Positions 11,650 through 23,686 are shown, counted from the first letter of the stretch. The stretch is 64,000 bases of DNA from Biomphalaria glabrata (GCF_947242115.1 NC_074711.1:56938963-57002962); one strand, 5' to 3'. A program made the numbers and translations. Notes: generated by a model from the sequence alone, not told the origin.

Positions 11650-11900
11650 TATTAAGACTAAGACTGCTTTATTGATCCTTACGGAAATTTGTTGTGATTA
11701 CAAGAACTCGTTTCTCATATAAAGACAACACAACAGAAAAATACACATAAATACAACAGACAACATAAAGAGTTCATTCAGCGACTACACACAGGTATCT
11801 TGGTGCATTTCATGTTCCCTGATCAATGAGTGGCGGTGATAGAGTCTGACCGAGTGAGGTACGAACGAGTTTTTGTACTGCTCCGTTCTTGTTTTGATTG
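11650..11900 (-). mobile_element. Retroposon 3' end (LINE or LINE-tailed SINE)
   Basis: Plus strand has CTGCTTTATTGATCCTTACG followed by GAAATTTG. In the minus sense this is ACAAATTTCC...GGATCAATAAAG, a 3' tail common to several LINE-mobilised elements. A related tail in + sense is at 32040-32085. Confidence 0.5.
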
Positions 11901-12392
11901 ACAGCAGTCAATAAATATAAAAAATAAAGATTTAATGACCACAAAAACAGTGAGCGTCCGAATTCATGTAATGTCAAGATTAAAAAACTACTCTAATTAA
12001 TAATAAAGACAAGACAAGAGTAATACTGTCAGCAGTCAGTGTCATTGTTACTGGTAAATTATTATTTATAAATCTAATATAATTATAATATTAGATCTAG
12101 ATTAAATAGATTATCATTATATCTATATATGATATATCAAGATTTCTAGATTTCTTGTATTGTATGTTTAAAATGTTACACTACTGCTCTTAGACTACTG
12201 GAATATTGGTCTCGTCTGAACTCATCTGGACCTCAACTGTCCTGGACTGACTTGGTTTCTTGAAAACAGTACTTTTTTAGATCATGACCATTTAACTTTA
12301 ACAGTAGATCTATATATGGAAAGTGTTTACATCAGTCACTCAAACTTTCAGAGTACACAGGCTTGTGTCAAATGTGTCAGCTGATCACACAA

Positions 12393-12796
12393 ATGGCTAT
12401 GGCCGCTACACCGACCTCTGTCACTAGTTCAGCTACAGTTACAGTTGGTTCTTGCCATGGGATACTGAATGTAGTGTACCGTAATTCATTTTTTTTCCCA
12501 TGACATAGTTGATGGCTAGCAGAAAGAGAAAAGTGGATAAGATAGACCCTCATCTCACCCGTCTCGGAATCGATGTTAAATCACTCCGTTTACGTTAATC
12601 CATTGTCTAGATCTCTAATAGCTTGGTTGTAGACATTTCATGACATGCCCTAGTTTCACCAGTAGTTAGGCGTTTCTTATAATACAAAGTAATTGTGTGT
12701 TTAAGATCTTAATTTATCATAAATTAACACATTTTATAAACATTATTTTGCTATTTTTCTTTTTAAGAAATGGATATTTTGTAAATTAAAAAAAAA
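12393..12796 (+). promoter_or_regulatory. Probable promoter/5' leader of POLR3G
   Basis: This stretch is less AT-rich than its surroundings and directly precedes the POLR3G start. A candidate 3' splice site (TTTTTCTTTTTAAG, AG near 12770) lies about 30 bp before the ATG, so the leader may be spliced from a non-coding exon in this region. No TATA box or named factor site is claimed. Confidence 0.35.
12512..12598 (+). CDS. Small upstream ORF, 28 aa, unknown
   Basis: An ATG-to-TAA frame begins MASRKRKVDKID and is rich in basic residues at its N-terminus. It sits 200 bp before the POLR3G ATG in the likely leader. It may be an upstream ORF that tunes translation, a first exon of an alternative transcript, or chance. 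No family recognised. Confidence 0.2.
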   Translation: MASRKRKVDKIDPHLTRLGIDVKSLRLR

Positions 12797-15700
12797 ATGA
12801 GTGGCAGAGGAAGAGGACGTGGTAGGGGAGCCTCTATTAATTTGGAGGCTCTTGGCTTGGGTCGAGGTGAAATTTTGCCTACAGTTGCTCAACCTCCTCC
12901 CTTGTATCCAGTGAGTATTCTTTGATTCTTGTGATTCCTAAATAGATTAGTCTTCTTTACATAACATATATCAAGTCACTCTTTCCGGTATTTAATTTTG
13001 TACACACTATTTCTCCCATTCTCCAATCAAGTTGAAACATCACACAATTATTCACTGCCCCTGACAAAACATGAACGAGTTGAAAAATTTACCAGTTAAT
13101 TTATCAATTAGTTGTAATTAATTTTGTTTTTTCTATGGAATATATAGTAAATTTCAAAGACTATATTAATCACTTATAAAAAAAAACTTTGTGTAGGATT
13201 GTTAAGTCTTAATCACTATTTTCACACATGATTTCTATTCTACAAAAATCCATTGACCTACATGTATCAGTTGCCCAAGGTCCTTGTAAAAATAAAAAAA
13301 ATCAAATCCTACTTTAAAAAAATATAAAAAACACTTTCCGGTATATTAAAAAACAATACTAAAATGTAGAAAGCTGAAATTTTGCATGATTATTCTGTCG
13401 CTGACAATAAATAAATTTAGAAAAAAAAACAGTTACACAATTAATGATAATTAAATATTTGTTTTGGAGGCGTGGTGGTTGAGCAGTAAATCGCTTGGCT
13501 TCCGAACCGGGGTTCAAATCATGCGATTTTCAATTTCGGGATCTTTGTGTGCCTCTAAGTCCACCCAGCTCTAATGAGTACCTGACATTAGTTGGGGAAA
13601 AGTATTGGTGGTTGGTCGTTGTGCTGACTACATGACACCCTCATTAACCGTAGGCCACAAAAACAGGTGACCTTTACATCATCTGCTTGAAAGGGGAACT
13701 TTACTTTTTTTTGTTTTTGTTTTATATAGAAAAGGGAAGAAACTTGCAGTATAAAGATATATGGCACCTTAGACCAAAGAACCAATTTAAAATATTTTGC
13801 TTATTTTTCACTTTTCATTTAAGATATGTCAAGCCCCCCCCCCCCCCCCATTTTTTTTTTTAAATTTATAAAAAAAACAACTCACTGGGAAAACCAGCGA
13901 CCATTAACAACGACCTAAGTCAATTTGAAATAATTAAATGTATTATTAATAAAAATATTGACAATGATACGTGACACTTACCAATATATGAAATGACAAT
14001 AAGCTACTAGAATTGTGGAAATGTTGTGTACACATAATTTATAGACCTTGTTGTTCTATATATTGCACATTGCAATGATTGATTTTCTCTGCTCCATATG
14101 TTGTTGGAAAAGTCAATGACAAGCACTAATTTATCGACTTAGTGTCATTTTCTGTCCTTTTGTTACCTAACAATGTTGTAGTTGTAATTTAAAAATTATT
14201 TTTTTTAAAAGTTAAGCAATGCATTCAATGTATTTATTTATAAATATTCTTATTCTTACTAGAAGTTCACTTTTAATTACTTACTACTGATAACTTTTCT
14301 TTTCAGCCATTGTTGTTCAAACCAGTACCTTTGGTTACTACTGATGACTATAACTACATCCTTAACCTTAAACAAGAGCTAAGAGAATCATTTCACAAGT
14401 CTCCATATTTCATCAAAGAACCAAACAAAGTGAAAGACATAGTGCGCTATTCTGACAAGTATCAATTAGGCCTGAATGATTCTTCTACTAATTGGATGCC
14501 AGGTAGTTCAAATAGACACTTTTATTGTAGGAAAAAGAAATCAAATTATTTATTTCAAATGTTATATTTCATAAATGTTTGTCTAAATTGTTACTTTCTT
14601 TGTTAATTATAAGGATACTTTCAAATCTTGTGATATAAAACAATGAATCCTTTCTTTATGTTTGGTTAAATCTTAACAATCTCAGGCCTTGCTTCACAGC
14701 TTTTGTCTGTAGCGAATGTAATATATAGGCACAATAGAGTGTGATTCACAGTTTTACTATGTCAGTGCATTTATAACTATGTCCATATAAATGTTCAAAT
14801 GAGCATGTTTTGGAATCAACTCAGCTGCATATCATCCAATCATTGCTCTTGAGTTTGGCAGATAATTTAGAAAAAGAAAATAATAATACCAGATCTTTCA
14901 TATAAATAACTTACAAATACAGCAATATAAAGCCTAAAAAAAAATAAACCCATATTTTTAAAGCAATTTATTTTTAACAAATTAACTTTGGACATCTAAA
15001 AGTAAAGAAAGCCTTGTATTCATTCTGAAGATTAGGGAAACATCAGAGGCTACATAACTACAAAAGCACTCCATCATCTACAAGTTTTGTTACAGCTGAT
15101 TTAGCCACCGTCTTCTGGAAGTACTATTACAAGGCTTTCTTCTATTATCTATGTTGTTGTTTTTTTCTATACAAATATTTAATAACTTAAAAGAGTTTGT
15201 TTTAATGCCTTATGTAAACATATCCTTTTGAAAGAATATTAAAATAATTTGTGCATTCAGTTGCTCATAGTCTTTTTAATATTGCTACAAATAATAAAAA
15301 TAAATCATGAAACTGTTTTTTATTAGCATACTTATCAGCAAACAAAAAATAAATTTAAAATGTTTCTAATGCTTTGTATAATAATTCAAAATTACCAATA
15401 TTTAAAATAAGGTTTTTCTTTGTAAAGATTGGACAAGATTTCCTAGTGAACTGAAAGAGAAAGTCAAGCGGAAGAGAGCAGTACATTTTGTAAAACCTAA
15501 CATTAAAAAAGCTAAAGTAGCTCAAGTTGAGGATGTTTCTAAATTATTGGAGGTATTTATGTCTAACAGTGTATAAGTTGTGAAATGAATTTTATTGAAA
15601 TCCTACTGAAGTTTTAAAAAATATGAATACACATTTTTGTTTAATTTTTAAAAACATTGTTGCAATTGTTCAGAAATTAGAAGATACAGATGCAAAGTCA

Positions 15701-18700
15701 GTAAACATGGAAGAGGTTGAAGGACATGATGGGGATGAAGAAGATAAGAAGAAAGAAAAAGAAGAGGGAGAAGAAGAGGAGGAGGAAGAAGTAGATGATG
15801 AAGATGTTGAAGAGGTAATTTGTTTTTCTTGTACTTTTTTTTTATTCACAATTTTGCAAAGATTCTCAACGAAGATAAAATTTCATTCACAAGAAAATAA
15901 CTTGTGTTTAACAAAAAAAATTTAATAAGCTTTTTCACTCAAATTTATATGTAAATAATAATTTTCATTATACTGGAGCTGCTAAATGATTGTGTGTGTT
16001 TTAACAAATGCAAGAGTCACAGAGATGAACTAACTGTTTGTGTACCAAGCTCTTTTATAATAATAAGGCCCTCGCTTTGGATCCAAGAAATTGTGTTTAG
16101 CTACTTAGATCTCAATATGATAAACAAGGTTTTTCAAAAAGAATGCACCAAAGTCATCATTTTGAAAGCCTTGTAATGGACAGAATTAGTGGTCATTTAA
16201 TATAGGAGTTAGCCTTGTTTAACTGGGTGTCATTTTAACTTGACTATTTCATTTTGTCTTTGTAGGAAAATCACTTATTTACCTTTAAAATGGCGACTCC
16301 TCATCAGAATGTGTTTTATGTGCTTGAGTTTGCGAAAAAAAAAATGTCATTGTCCCAGTGCAGCATGCTTTTAGAACAGAATTAGGGCATCCCGATACAT
16401 GACGTTAAACTGCGCTCCTCTTTCCTTAGCACTTTTGGAGCTCAAAAGTGCCCTTCTTCTTTTCTATTATTGTGTCTGCCTCCTCTTTTCCTAAGTCTGC
16501 CTTCATTGATCATCACACTGTCTCCTTAACTTTAAATTCTCACTACGTCTTAGACCAGTGGACTGCGACGGGTAAGGGGGGATAAAGAGATCCTGGTGTT
16601 TGAGTGATGGCTATCTGAGGATAAACCACAACAACACAATACTTTGGCTCCAAGTTCCCCTAGACCTGAGGCCCAGATGGCCCGCTCTGGGTCATCCGGC
16701 TGGTCATGCCGAGCTACCAGCATAGGTCGTCGACCTATGCTGGAGGGCGGTGGCTGGAGCGTCAATCAGGGAGCTGCTGCATCGGACCGATGCAGCAGCT
16801 GACTGAATATAGCACCTGTGTAGCCCTGGCGGGCTCATTCTGGACATCCGAATGGCCCGTCCCCTTGTTAGACTCGATGGTGGGTGGGGAACACAGGTGC
16901 CGAAGTAACAAGAAAATATATATGGATAAAAAAAAACCAATAAACTACTTGCCCCAGATTTAAGTCTGGGCAAGAGACTTCGTATTGAGGCTAAAAAGGA
17001 GGAGGCTACAAAAAGCTGTACTACCTGGCCATCATTTTTGGTGGTCAGGTGCACAGAGGAAGGGAAAAGCCTGACGAAGCTGAGCCCTTTCCTTATCTAT
17101 AAGGGACTCAAGTCAGTAGTGGGAGAGCCCAAGAGTGTGTCTAAGCTACACAAATCAATGGAACTTCTTGTAGAAGTAGATGGCAAGACACACTCTGATG
17201 GGCTTTTAAGATGCAGAAGACTCTGTGATCTCCAAGTGGAAGTCATGCCACACAAGAGTCTGAACACCAGCAGAGGTTTAATCAGCTCTAGGGAACTACT
17301 GGAATGTTCCGAGAAGGAAATAGTGGAGGGCATTGAAGGAGTCACCCATGCCCGTCGCATTACCAGGCGCAGGGATGGTGACGAGGTCAAAACCGCCACT
17401 ATTATCCTCACATTCGGAACTAGGACACCGCCAGAGTATGTGAAGGCAGGATGCCTATGAGTTCCAGTGAGGCCCTACATACCTAACCCCATGAGGTGCT
17501 TCAAGTGCCAGGGTTATGGACACAGTGCGGCAGTCTGCAAGAGGAACACTGTGTGTGCCAGATGTGCTGGAGAGGGTCATGAGGACAATGCTGCACAGCC
17601 CAGTTCAAATGCCCAAACTGTCATGCTGGCCACTAAGCCTACTCCAAGGACTGCCCTGTGTGGAAACAAAAGGTTGCCGTGCAGGAGTACAAGGCAAGAA
17701 ATGGATGTACCTTCAGCCAGGCGAAATCGGCTGTATTGTCCCTACCCAAGGGCCAATTCGGCTTGACAAAGACCTACGCCCAGGCTGTTGCTAAGATAGG
17801 AAGATCCATAGCCACACAGACGAACATACTGACCCCACCACCCCCTCTTCCTCCTCCAACTCAGAAGAAAACACCTCCAAAGAACACACCTCTGAAGAAA
17901 CAAGAAAGCCCTGTTGTCATGCTAAAGAACAGGTTCTCTGTGCTCGCTGATGAGAGCATGGAGACTGAGCAGCATGTCAAAACCAATACTCCAGGAGAAC
18001 TCGGAGACATTATGTCTGACACAGGTTCTCCTCAGAGAACCCAGCCAGACACCCCAACCTCTACCGAATTAGAGGTTGACCAACTCCCTAAGGGAGGGTT
18101 AGGGGCTAAACCCTAACCCTAAGGGGAGAAATCAAAGCGGAGAGGATGCCCGAGGTGAGAGAGGAGAAAATAACCTCGGTTCTAACCAGAGGGATCTCCC
18201 CTCTCCAGAGAGAAAGACTTCCCCCAAAACGGGGTTGTCCTCCTCTCCATCCAAACCCAAGAATAAAAATACCAAGGTCACTGGAATAAAGGGAAACCCC
18301 TCCGGGGCCTCCCAAGGCCAAATAGCTCCAAGTAGGTCATCTAGAATAAGCCATGGATTCCAGAATTTTACAGTGGAATTGTAGAGGCCTCAAGGCCAAT
18401 TACGAGGAAATGCAGCTACTGATGGACTCTGAGACTCCTGTAGCTGTCTGCTTACAGGAAACATTTCTGAAAGATAGCATCAGCTTCCAAAGCTACCGTG
18501 CTTACAGCAAGAATGTTGAGGATGCAGAGAGAGCATCGGGTGGAGTCTGTATCCTTGTGAAGGATAGCATCCCCCATGAGAGGGTAGAACTACAGACCAC
18601 ACTACAGGCCGTAGCAGCTAGGATAACCCTTCACAAGGTTATCACTTTCTGCAGCCTGTATCTACCACCAGGCGCTCCATTAAACCCAACAGACATGGAG

Positions 18701-21700
18701 GACCTATTGAAACAACTCCCCCGGCCTTATTTAATCCTTGGGGATTTCAATGCCCATAACACGATGTGGGGATCCAACAATACCGACACAAGAGGTCGTA
18801 TGCTGGAGGATATCTTCCTCCAACATGATTTATGCATACTTAATGATGCATCACCGACCTACTTGCACCCAGGAACTGGATCACTCACATGCATTGACCT
18901 CACCGTATGCGTCCCCGGACTTCTGGACGACTTTAAATGGTCAGTTAGCAATGATCTACGGGGAAGTGATCACTTCCCAATCATCATTTCTAACAATCTC
19001 CCTTCATTGGGACGACCTCAGCGGTGGAAACTGAATAAGGCCGATTGGGAACAATTCCAAAAAAGATGCTCCGAGGATATCACAGAAAATATCCTCGATG
19101 AACAGAACCCAGCTGATACCTTTGCTAGCAAGCTACTAAATATAGCCAGGAAAGTTGTACCCCTAACCTCTGCAAATCTAAAACGGCCTAGCAAACCATG
19201 GTTTGATACAGCTTGCAAAAGTGCTATTGGCGATAGGAAAAAATGACTGGCTGCATTTATAAAGAATCCTTCCCAGGAAAACCTAAAGCTATTCAGGATA
19301 GCTAGAGCAAAGGCTAGACAAACCATACGGTCAGCCTAAAGGAATTCCTGGAGAAGTTTTGTCGGCAGTCTGGATGCCAAAACTTCTGCTAGAGCGGTTT
19401 GGAAGGCAGTAAGGCGAATCAAAGGGAAAGAATCAAATGCAATAGGGCATTTGAAAAACCAAGGATGAACTGTCACGTCCCCCAGAGAAATAGCTGACTA
19501 TCTTGCATCCTCAATAGCAGAAAAATCATCCACTGCACACTACACGCCAGAGTTCCAAAAAGTCAAAACCAGGGAGGAAAGACACCCCATTGATTTCAGG
19601 TCAGAGAACAATGAAGACTACAACAAACCGTTCTCGCTTGAGGAACTGAGGGAATCGCTGGACAAGTCACATGACACAGCGCCTGGAGAAGACCAAATCC
19701 ATTACCAGTTCCTCAAGCACCTTTCCGAACCCTCATTGGCAGTCCTGCTAGGGGTCTATAACTGTGTGTGGCAAACAGGCGCTTTCCCAAACAGCTGTTA
19801 GTGGTTTTGCGGGCACGACATGGCCTAAATTGTGCCGATGTGCCAAAAATCAAAATCACAGAATTATGTATTGATCCACCCCATCGAGCAAGCATCCGAC
19901 GGTGGGCTGGACAGTTTAAAGAGACTGGATGCCTTTGTAAAGGAATGAGTCCTGGAAGAGCACATGTTTCAGAAAAGCAGGTGGAGAAGATTCATAATTT
20001 GTTTGATGTTGTCTGTGACACTGGTAGTGGTCACATTGAGCACTTCTGAAGCATGAAATACATACTTTTGCTTGAATAAAACAGGCCTGCTAAAAGATAT
20101 TGTGCTGAAAACAGGACGATCTTATGACAATCCATTTAAATGTAAATGCTCTACTGTCATGAATGTCTCGTACAATTCAGTATAGGCCTGTCCCATCCCT
20201 TCTTAATAATTTTTTTCACCTGCTCTCTTCTTACTAGGAGATGTATTCTGCCAGATTTTTTGCTTGAATGCAGTCAAAAGTGTTGCTAACTGCAGCCAAA
20301 TGGTTATCTATTTATCTTGACTGTGATGTGTCATTGGAGACTAATGCTGTCCAGCTAGCAAAATGATCAACCATATTAGAGAGTGGACATTGACAGTAAT
20401 TTGTGGGGCTTAGTAAATTCCATTGGGAGATTTCTGGAGCATGACTTTTAAAAAAAATTAGGTTAATGATTTAGTTTAAAGCAAACAGGAATTCCATGAT
20501 AGTGAGCTAAATCTCCTGTTTATTGTGGGCAAATAGAGTGCAATCCAAAAAGCTAACACTCTTCTTTACATTATTCTTATGCTGATACAAATATTTTCCA
20601 TAACCTTTGTAATATGCCAGTAAAAAAAAATTAATTAAGGTGACGTCATATTGCTCAAACTACCCTGCAGGGGTGCCACTTTTCCGGAATAACCCGGAAA
20701 TCCGGGTTTTGAGGGGTCCGATATTTTCCCCCTCCAGGTTTGCCTTCTACAATTTTGTAAAAATCCAGGTTTTTAGTTGATTTTGATATTTTCGAAATTT
20801 CTGGTCATTTTCCCCCGTTAATTTTAGTTTGTTAGTTCCGATCGCACGGGCCGCCATTTTTAAACAAAATTGACCAGTCTCATATCTCGCGATTCGCGAG
20901 ACTTTCACTTTGCATGCGCACTAAGCTTTATTTACCGGTACAGTTTTTTGTTTTTTTAAGTGACAAAAAAGTGTAAACATTCTAGATCTAGATCTATAGA
21001 GAATATCTAGATCTACGGAACGCGCCTCGAATCGGCTTGAGAGTCTAGATCTATTTCTATGATCAATCTAGATCTGACCTAGACTGTAAAGTCTTGTATT
21101 TAGTATACATTAGAATAGTCTAGATCTACTCGCATACCTAGCGGCTAGTCCTAGATCTAGAAATAGAAAGAAAAAAAAATTCAAGAGTGAGAAATTATAG
21201 ATCTATATATTTATTTCCGTGTTTTATATTTTAATATTTGTATAGGTTCCATATAGACATAGAGCCTTAGCCTATGACCCTATGTCTAGAGTATTATAGA
21301 AGTAGGATCTAGATTTAGGATATTTACATTGTTTTTAGATCAGAACTAGAATCAATGATAACTGTGTGTTTGGTTGGGAAGGGGGGGTGGGGGTACAAAC
21401 ATTGTTAATATAAAATTGTACTAAATCCTCTTAACTTGTATTACAAGCTTTAACAATAAATACACACAAACTCTATTTATTATAATGATAGGCTTACTAA
21501 TTACATATTTAAAACATGGGGGGCATATTATGATATAGATCTAGGTAGTAATTTAATATTGTTCATTTTTAGTAAAATTTTGGTGCTTAAATTGTATATG
21601 CGGTACGTTTCAGGGTTGGTAAAGTTTGGGGTTTATGATTTCAGGTTTTGTAAAATTTGGAAATTCTGGTTTCAGGGTTTACTTGGTCTCATGGGTGGCA

Positions 21701-22160
21701 CCCCTGCTACCATGGCTTTACCTTGCTATCAGTGGACCTAGTGATCAATCTATAGTAGATGAAGTTCTTTTAAAAAGTCTTGTGGTTTTAGAGCTGGTAG
21801 AGGAACATTGGAAGGTGTGGTAGCTAAGTGGTATAGCATTTAACTTCTGTATTGAGAGGTCAGGTTTGACTCTCAGAAGACTGGGAAACAAATGATCTTT
21901 ACATCATCTGCCCTATAGATGACAAGGTCTGAAACTTGGATATGATTTTTACTATGCAACAATTGCAAACAAAAATGCATGGGCAACTTTGTCATTTATA
22001 ACCTTAATCATTGCCACTTGTTCACAACTATTAGCTTATGACATTTGTATTCCCAATACATTTTATTTTTCAGGAAACAGATTATAACCTGGACTATTTT
22101 GACAATGGTGAAGAATATGGTGATGATGATGAAGATGATGATGAGGGGCCAACATATTGA
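12797..22160 (+). CDS. POLR3G: RNA polymerase III subunit RPC7 (POLR3G/POLR3GL-like)
   Basis: Five coding exons: 12797-12910, 14307-14502, 15428-15552, 15674-15814 and 22074-22160, all with GT-AG introns and consistent phase. Together they give about 220 aa, close to vertebrate RPC7 (about 223). The start MSGRGRGRGRGA is the family hallmark, followed by LFKPVPLVTTDDYNYIL and residues 84-110 around YSDKYQLGLNDSSTNWMPDW. The middle is basic (KEKVKRKRAVHF), then comes a long acidic stretch (about 155-192) and an acidic C-terminus ending DDDEGPTY. RPC7 belongs to the RPC3-RPC6-RPC7 subcomplex needed for pol III initiation in the nucleus. Intron 4 is 6.3 kb and packed with transposons. The neighbour LYSMD3 is convergent. 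Confidence 0.93.
13466..13708 (+). mobile_element. tRNA-derived SINE, copy 2 (POLR3G intron 1)
   Basis: The head GTGGTTGAGCAGTAAATCGC with a B-box-like GGGGTTCAAATC, the body CCACCCAGCTCTAATGAGTA, and the tail GACCTTTACATCATCTG match the other SINE copies. T-rich flanks prevent a clear target-site call. Confidence 0.85.
16717..16743. repeat. Perfect hairpin, 13-bp arms, in LINE 5' leader
   Basis: CCAGCATAGGTCG and its exact reverse complement flank one central T (16730). First of two such palindromes 28 bp apart. Confidence 0.9.
16772..16800. repeat. Perfect hairpin, 14-bp arms, in LINE 5' leader
   Basis: AGCTGCTGCATCGG and its exact reverse complement flank one central A (16786). Same design as the palindrome at 16717 but unrelated sequence. 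Confidence 0.9.
17038..17766 (+). pseudogene. LINE ORF1 (gag-like, zinc knuckle), broken
   Basis: The frame 17038-17460 reads FLIYKGLKSVVGEPKSVSKL and TRRRDGDEVKTATIILTFGT, an RNA-binding ORF1 region. A stop at 17458-17460 precedes the same frame carrying PYIPNPMRCFKCQGYGHSA, a CCHC knuckle. A frame change then leads to 17658-18116 (AQAVAKIGRSIATQTN, proline-rich tail). The frame is also open upstream of 17038 without a clear ATG. Confidence 0.75.
18353..19246 (+). pseudogene. LINE ORF2 endonuclease domain (EEP/APE-like)
   Basis: 297 codons beginning MDSRILQWNCRGLKANYEE. The AP-endonuclease-like motifs are present: QWNCRG (N), CLQET (catalytic Glu), ILGDFNAH (D and N) and RGSDHFPI (SDH). This domain nicks target DNA for target-primed reverse transcription. 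The frame ends at a TGA after GDRKK; homologous sequence continues to about 19797 with further stops. Confidence 0.9.
20668..21706. mobile_element. Non-autonomous hAT-like element, 1.04 kb (POLR3G intron 4)
   Basis: The left end CAGGGGTGCCAC and the right end GTGGCACCCCTG form a perfect 12-bp inverted repeat. Flanks are CTACCCTG (20660-20667) and CTACCATG (21707-21714), 7 of 8 bases alike, fitting an 8-bp hAT duplication. The interior holds CCGGAATAACCCGGAAATCC, AGATCTAGATCT islands and no transposase. Confidence 0.8.
21813..21955 (+). mobile_element. tRNA-derived SINE, copy 4, internally deleted
   Basis: The head GTGGTAGCTAAGTGGTATAG and a B-box-like GGTTTGACTCTC join directly to the tail TTTACATCATCTGCCCTATA. 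The central part found in the other copies is missing. Lies 120 bp before POLR3G exon 5. Confidence 0.75.
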
Positions 22161-22240
22161 TGTTAGAAAAGTGTATCAATGTTGTTATTCAGATGCTTTT
22201 GATTAAACAGTAATTGTGTACATATAAATGTTTCATGATT

Positions 22241-22246
22241 AATAAA
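22241..22246 (+). terminator. Candidate poly(A) signal of POLR3G
   Basis: AATAAA about 80 bp past the POLR3G stop codon. Confidence 0.6.
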
Positions 22247-23686
22247 AAAAAATGTATAAAAGAATATTTTGAATTATTGTCAAATTAGTACTTTTAATCT
22301 AATTTATGATTAATAATATAAAGAAGGCAATTATCCTTATCATTTTCTTTATGTCCAATGTACATGTTAAATATATTTACACTTAGGTCATATTCACAAT
22401 TCTTTTTCCATTAAACAAAGTAATATTTAAAAAAATAATTTTAGTAGGTATAACAATATAACAAATGTGTTGTAAGTCATCAACAATATAACAAAACATT
22501 TGTTTTCATGCAAAATCAAATCACATCACCAGTCTTAATAAGGCATCAAAACAGAGAATGAACGTTTTGATACAGTCCAACCTCAATTTAACTTCGTCAA
22601 AACCCTTGGAAAAAAAAAAAAGCCAATAAGAAAAAAATTATTGTGAATTGCAGGCAATATTTTTGAGTTGAATGAAAAAATATTCTCATTGTATAAACCT
22701 TAAAATAAATATGAAACCAATTCAATTTTTTTTTAAATTAAATAGTGACATTTTTTTCCATTAATTAGTAAATAAATTATTGTTTCAATATTGAATTATG
22801 GTGGGATATACAGAGTACAAAAGTGTTAATTTATATATATGAATCAGCAAAAATATTGCCCAAAGTTGAAATCCAAAATACCTCTTTATAAGAAAAAAAC
22901 CAACATGGTACCGGTATTCCTTTTCCAAGAAAGTTTATGTAAAGAAAATTATTTTAATGTTGAAAAATGAACTGTTTCAAAATGAATTGCTTAGAACAAT
23001 TTTTTTCAAGATATTTTATAGTAAACATCATAATCAGAACCATATTTTCTAATTTATTTTGTAGGTTTTATAATTTCTAGCATCAATCATATTATAGTGA
23101 ATTTTTTCATTCATACAAATATTTTCAATGCAATTTAGTTTTTAAAAAACATTGCCCGTGATTTTTTTAAATTATCATAGTCAAATAATGCTTCTAAATT
23201 AAAAATATTTATATACAAAAATATCTAATCCTTACAGCTTTATTTGTTTCACAAAATTACTGATGAGCTAAATTCCTAAATGAAAAAAAATATAATCATA
23301 AATTTTTTAATATAATTTGTCTACCTTTAACTAAATTCTAATGTTCATTGAAAAACAAAGTGAAAGACCCTGGTTCAATTAATCATTAAGCATACAACTT
23401 AAAATGGCTTTCAGATACCAGTGAATATAAGTCACAATATTGGTATTCAAAAAAGATACATTATTCAAGACAAGTAACAAAACATTAATGGACATTTGTA
23501 CAGCATTTGTACCAGTTTCTCAATAAAGCACCTCTTTAGATAACATGCACCATAGCAACATGTTGTTTATAAACAACTTTAATTACAGAAAATAAAATGG
23601 TAATTTAATAAATCTGAAAAAAATTCATTTCAGTAGCATTTGAAATATGTATATATATATTATATATATATATATATTATATATAT
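22247..23686. other. Intergenic AT-rich sequence between convergent genes
   Basis: No open frame or recognised element up to the (AT)n tract that hosts the next transposon. Confidence 0.4.

Larger units (their letters stand above)
16385..19857 (+). mobile_element. I/Nimbus-type LINE, both ends kept, large internal deletion
   Basis: ACAGAATTA flanks it at 16376-16384 and 19858-19866. From 5' to 3' it has a GC-rich leader with two perfect hairpins; ORF1 (about 16975-18116, several breaks) with a CCHC knuckle CFKCQGYGHSAAVC and a second, damaged knuckle CARCAGEGHED; ORF2 from 18353; and an A-rich tail ending CCAAAAATCAAAATC. After FSLEELRESLDKS and GAFPNS (about 19797) the rest of the reverse transcriptase and any RNase H are missing. 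The sequence passes straight to about 55 bp of 3' end. Stops occur after 19246 and in the RT lead-in. This copy cannot move by itself. Confidence 0.85.
16290..20049 (+). mobile_element. Mariner-like transposase remnant (DUF4817/HTH N-terminus), split by a LINE
   Basis: The left part (16290-16384) begins MATPHQNVFYVLEFAKKK and, after a frame change, reads VQHAFRTEL. The right part (19858-20049) resumes TELCIDPPHRASIRRWAGQF, then KETGCLCKGMSPGRAHVSE, and ends DVVCDTGSGHIEHF-stop. The order matches transposases that start with a DUF4817/helix-turn-helix domain and end in a HIEHL-like motif. The catalytic DDE centre between VEKIHNLF and DVVCDT is missing. The LINE at 16385-19857 sits in the middle, with ACAGAATTA repeated on both sides. 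Terminal inverted repeats were not found. Lies in POLR3G intron 4. Confidence 0.75.

Noticed and set aside
15994-16176. Extra POLR3G exon in intron 4
   Set aside because: The frame has no similarity to RPC7, and exon 4 to exon 5 joins in phase 0 without it.
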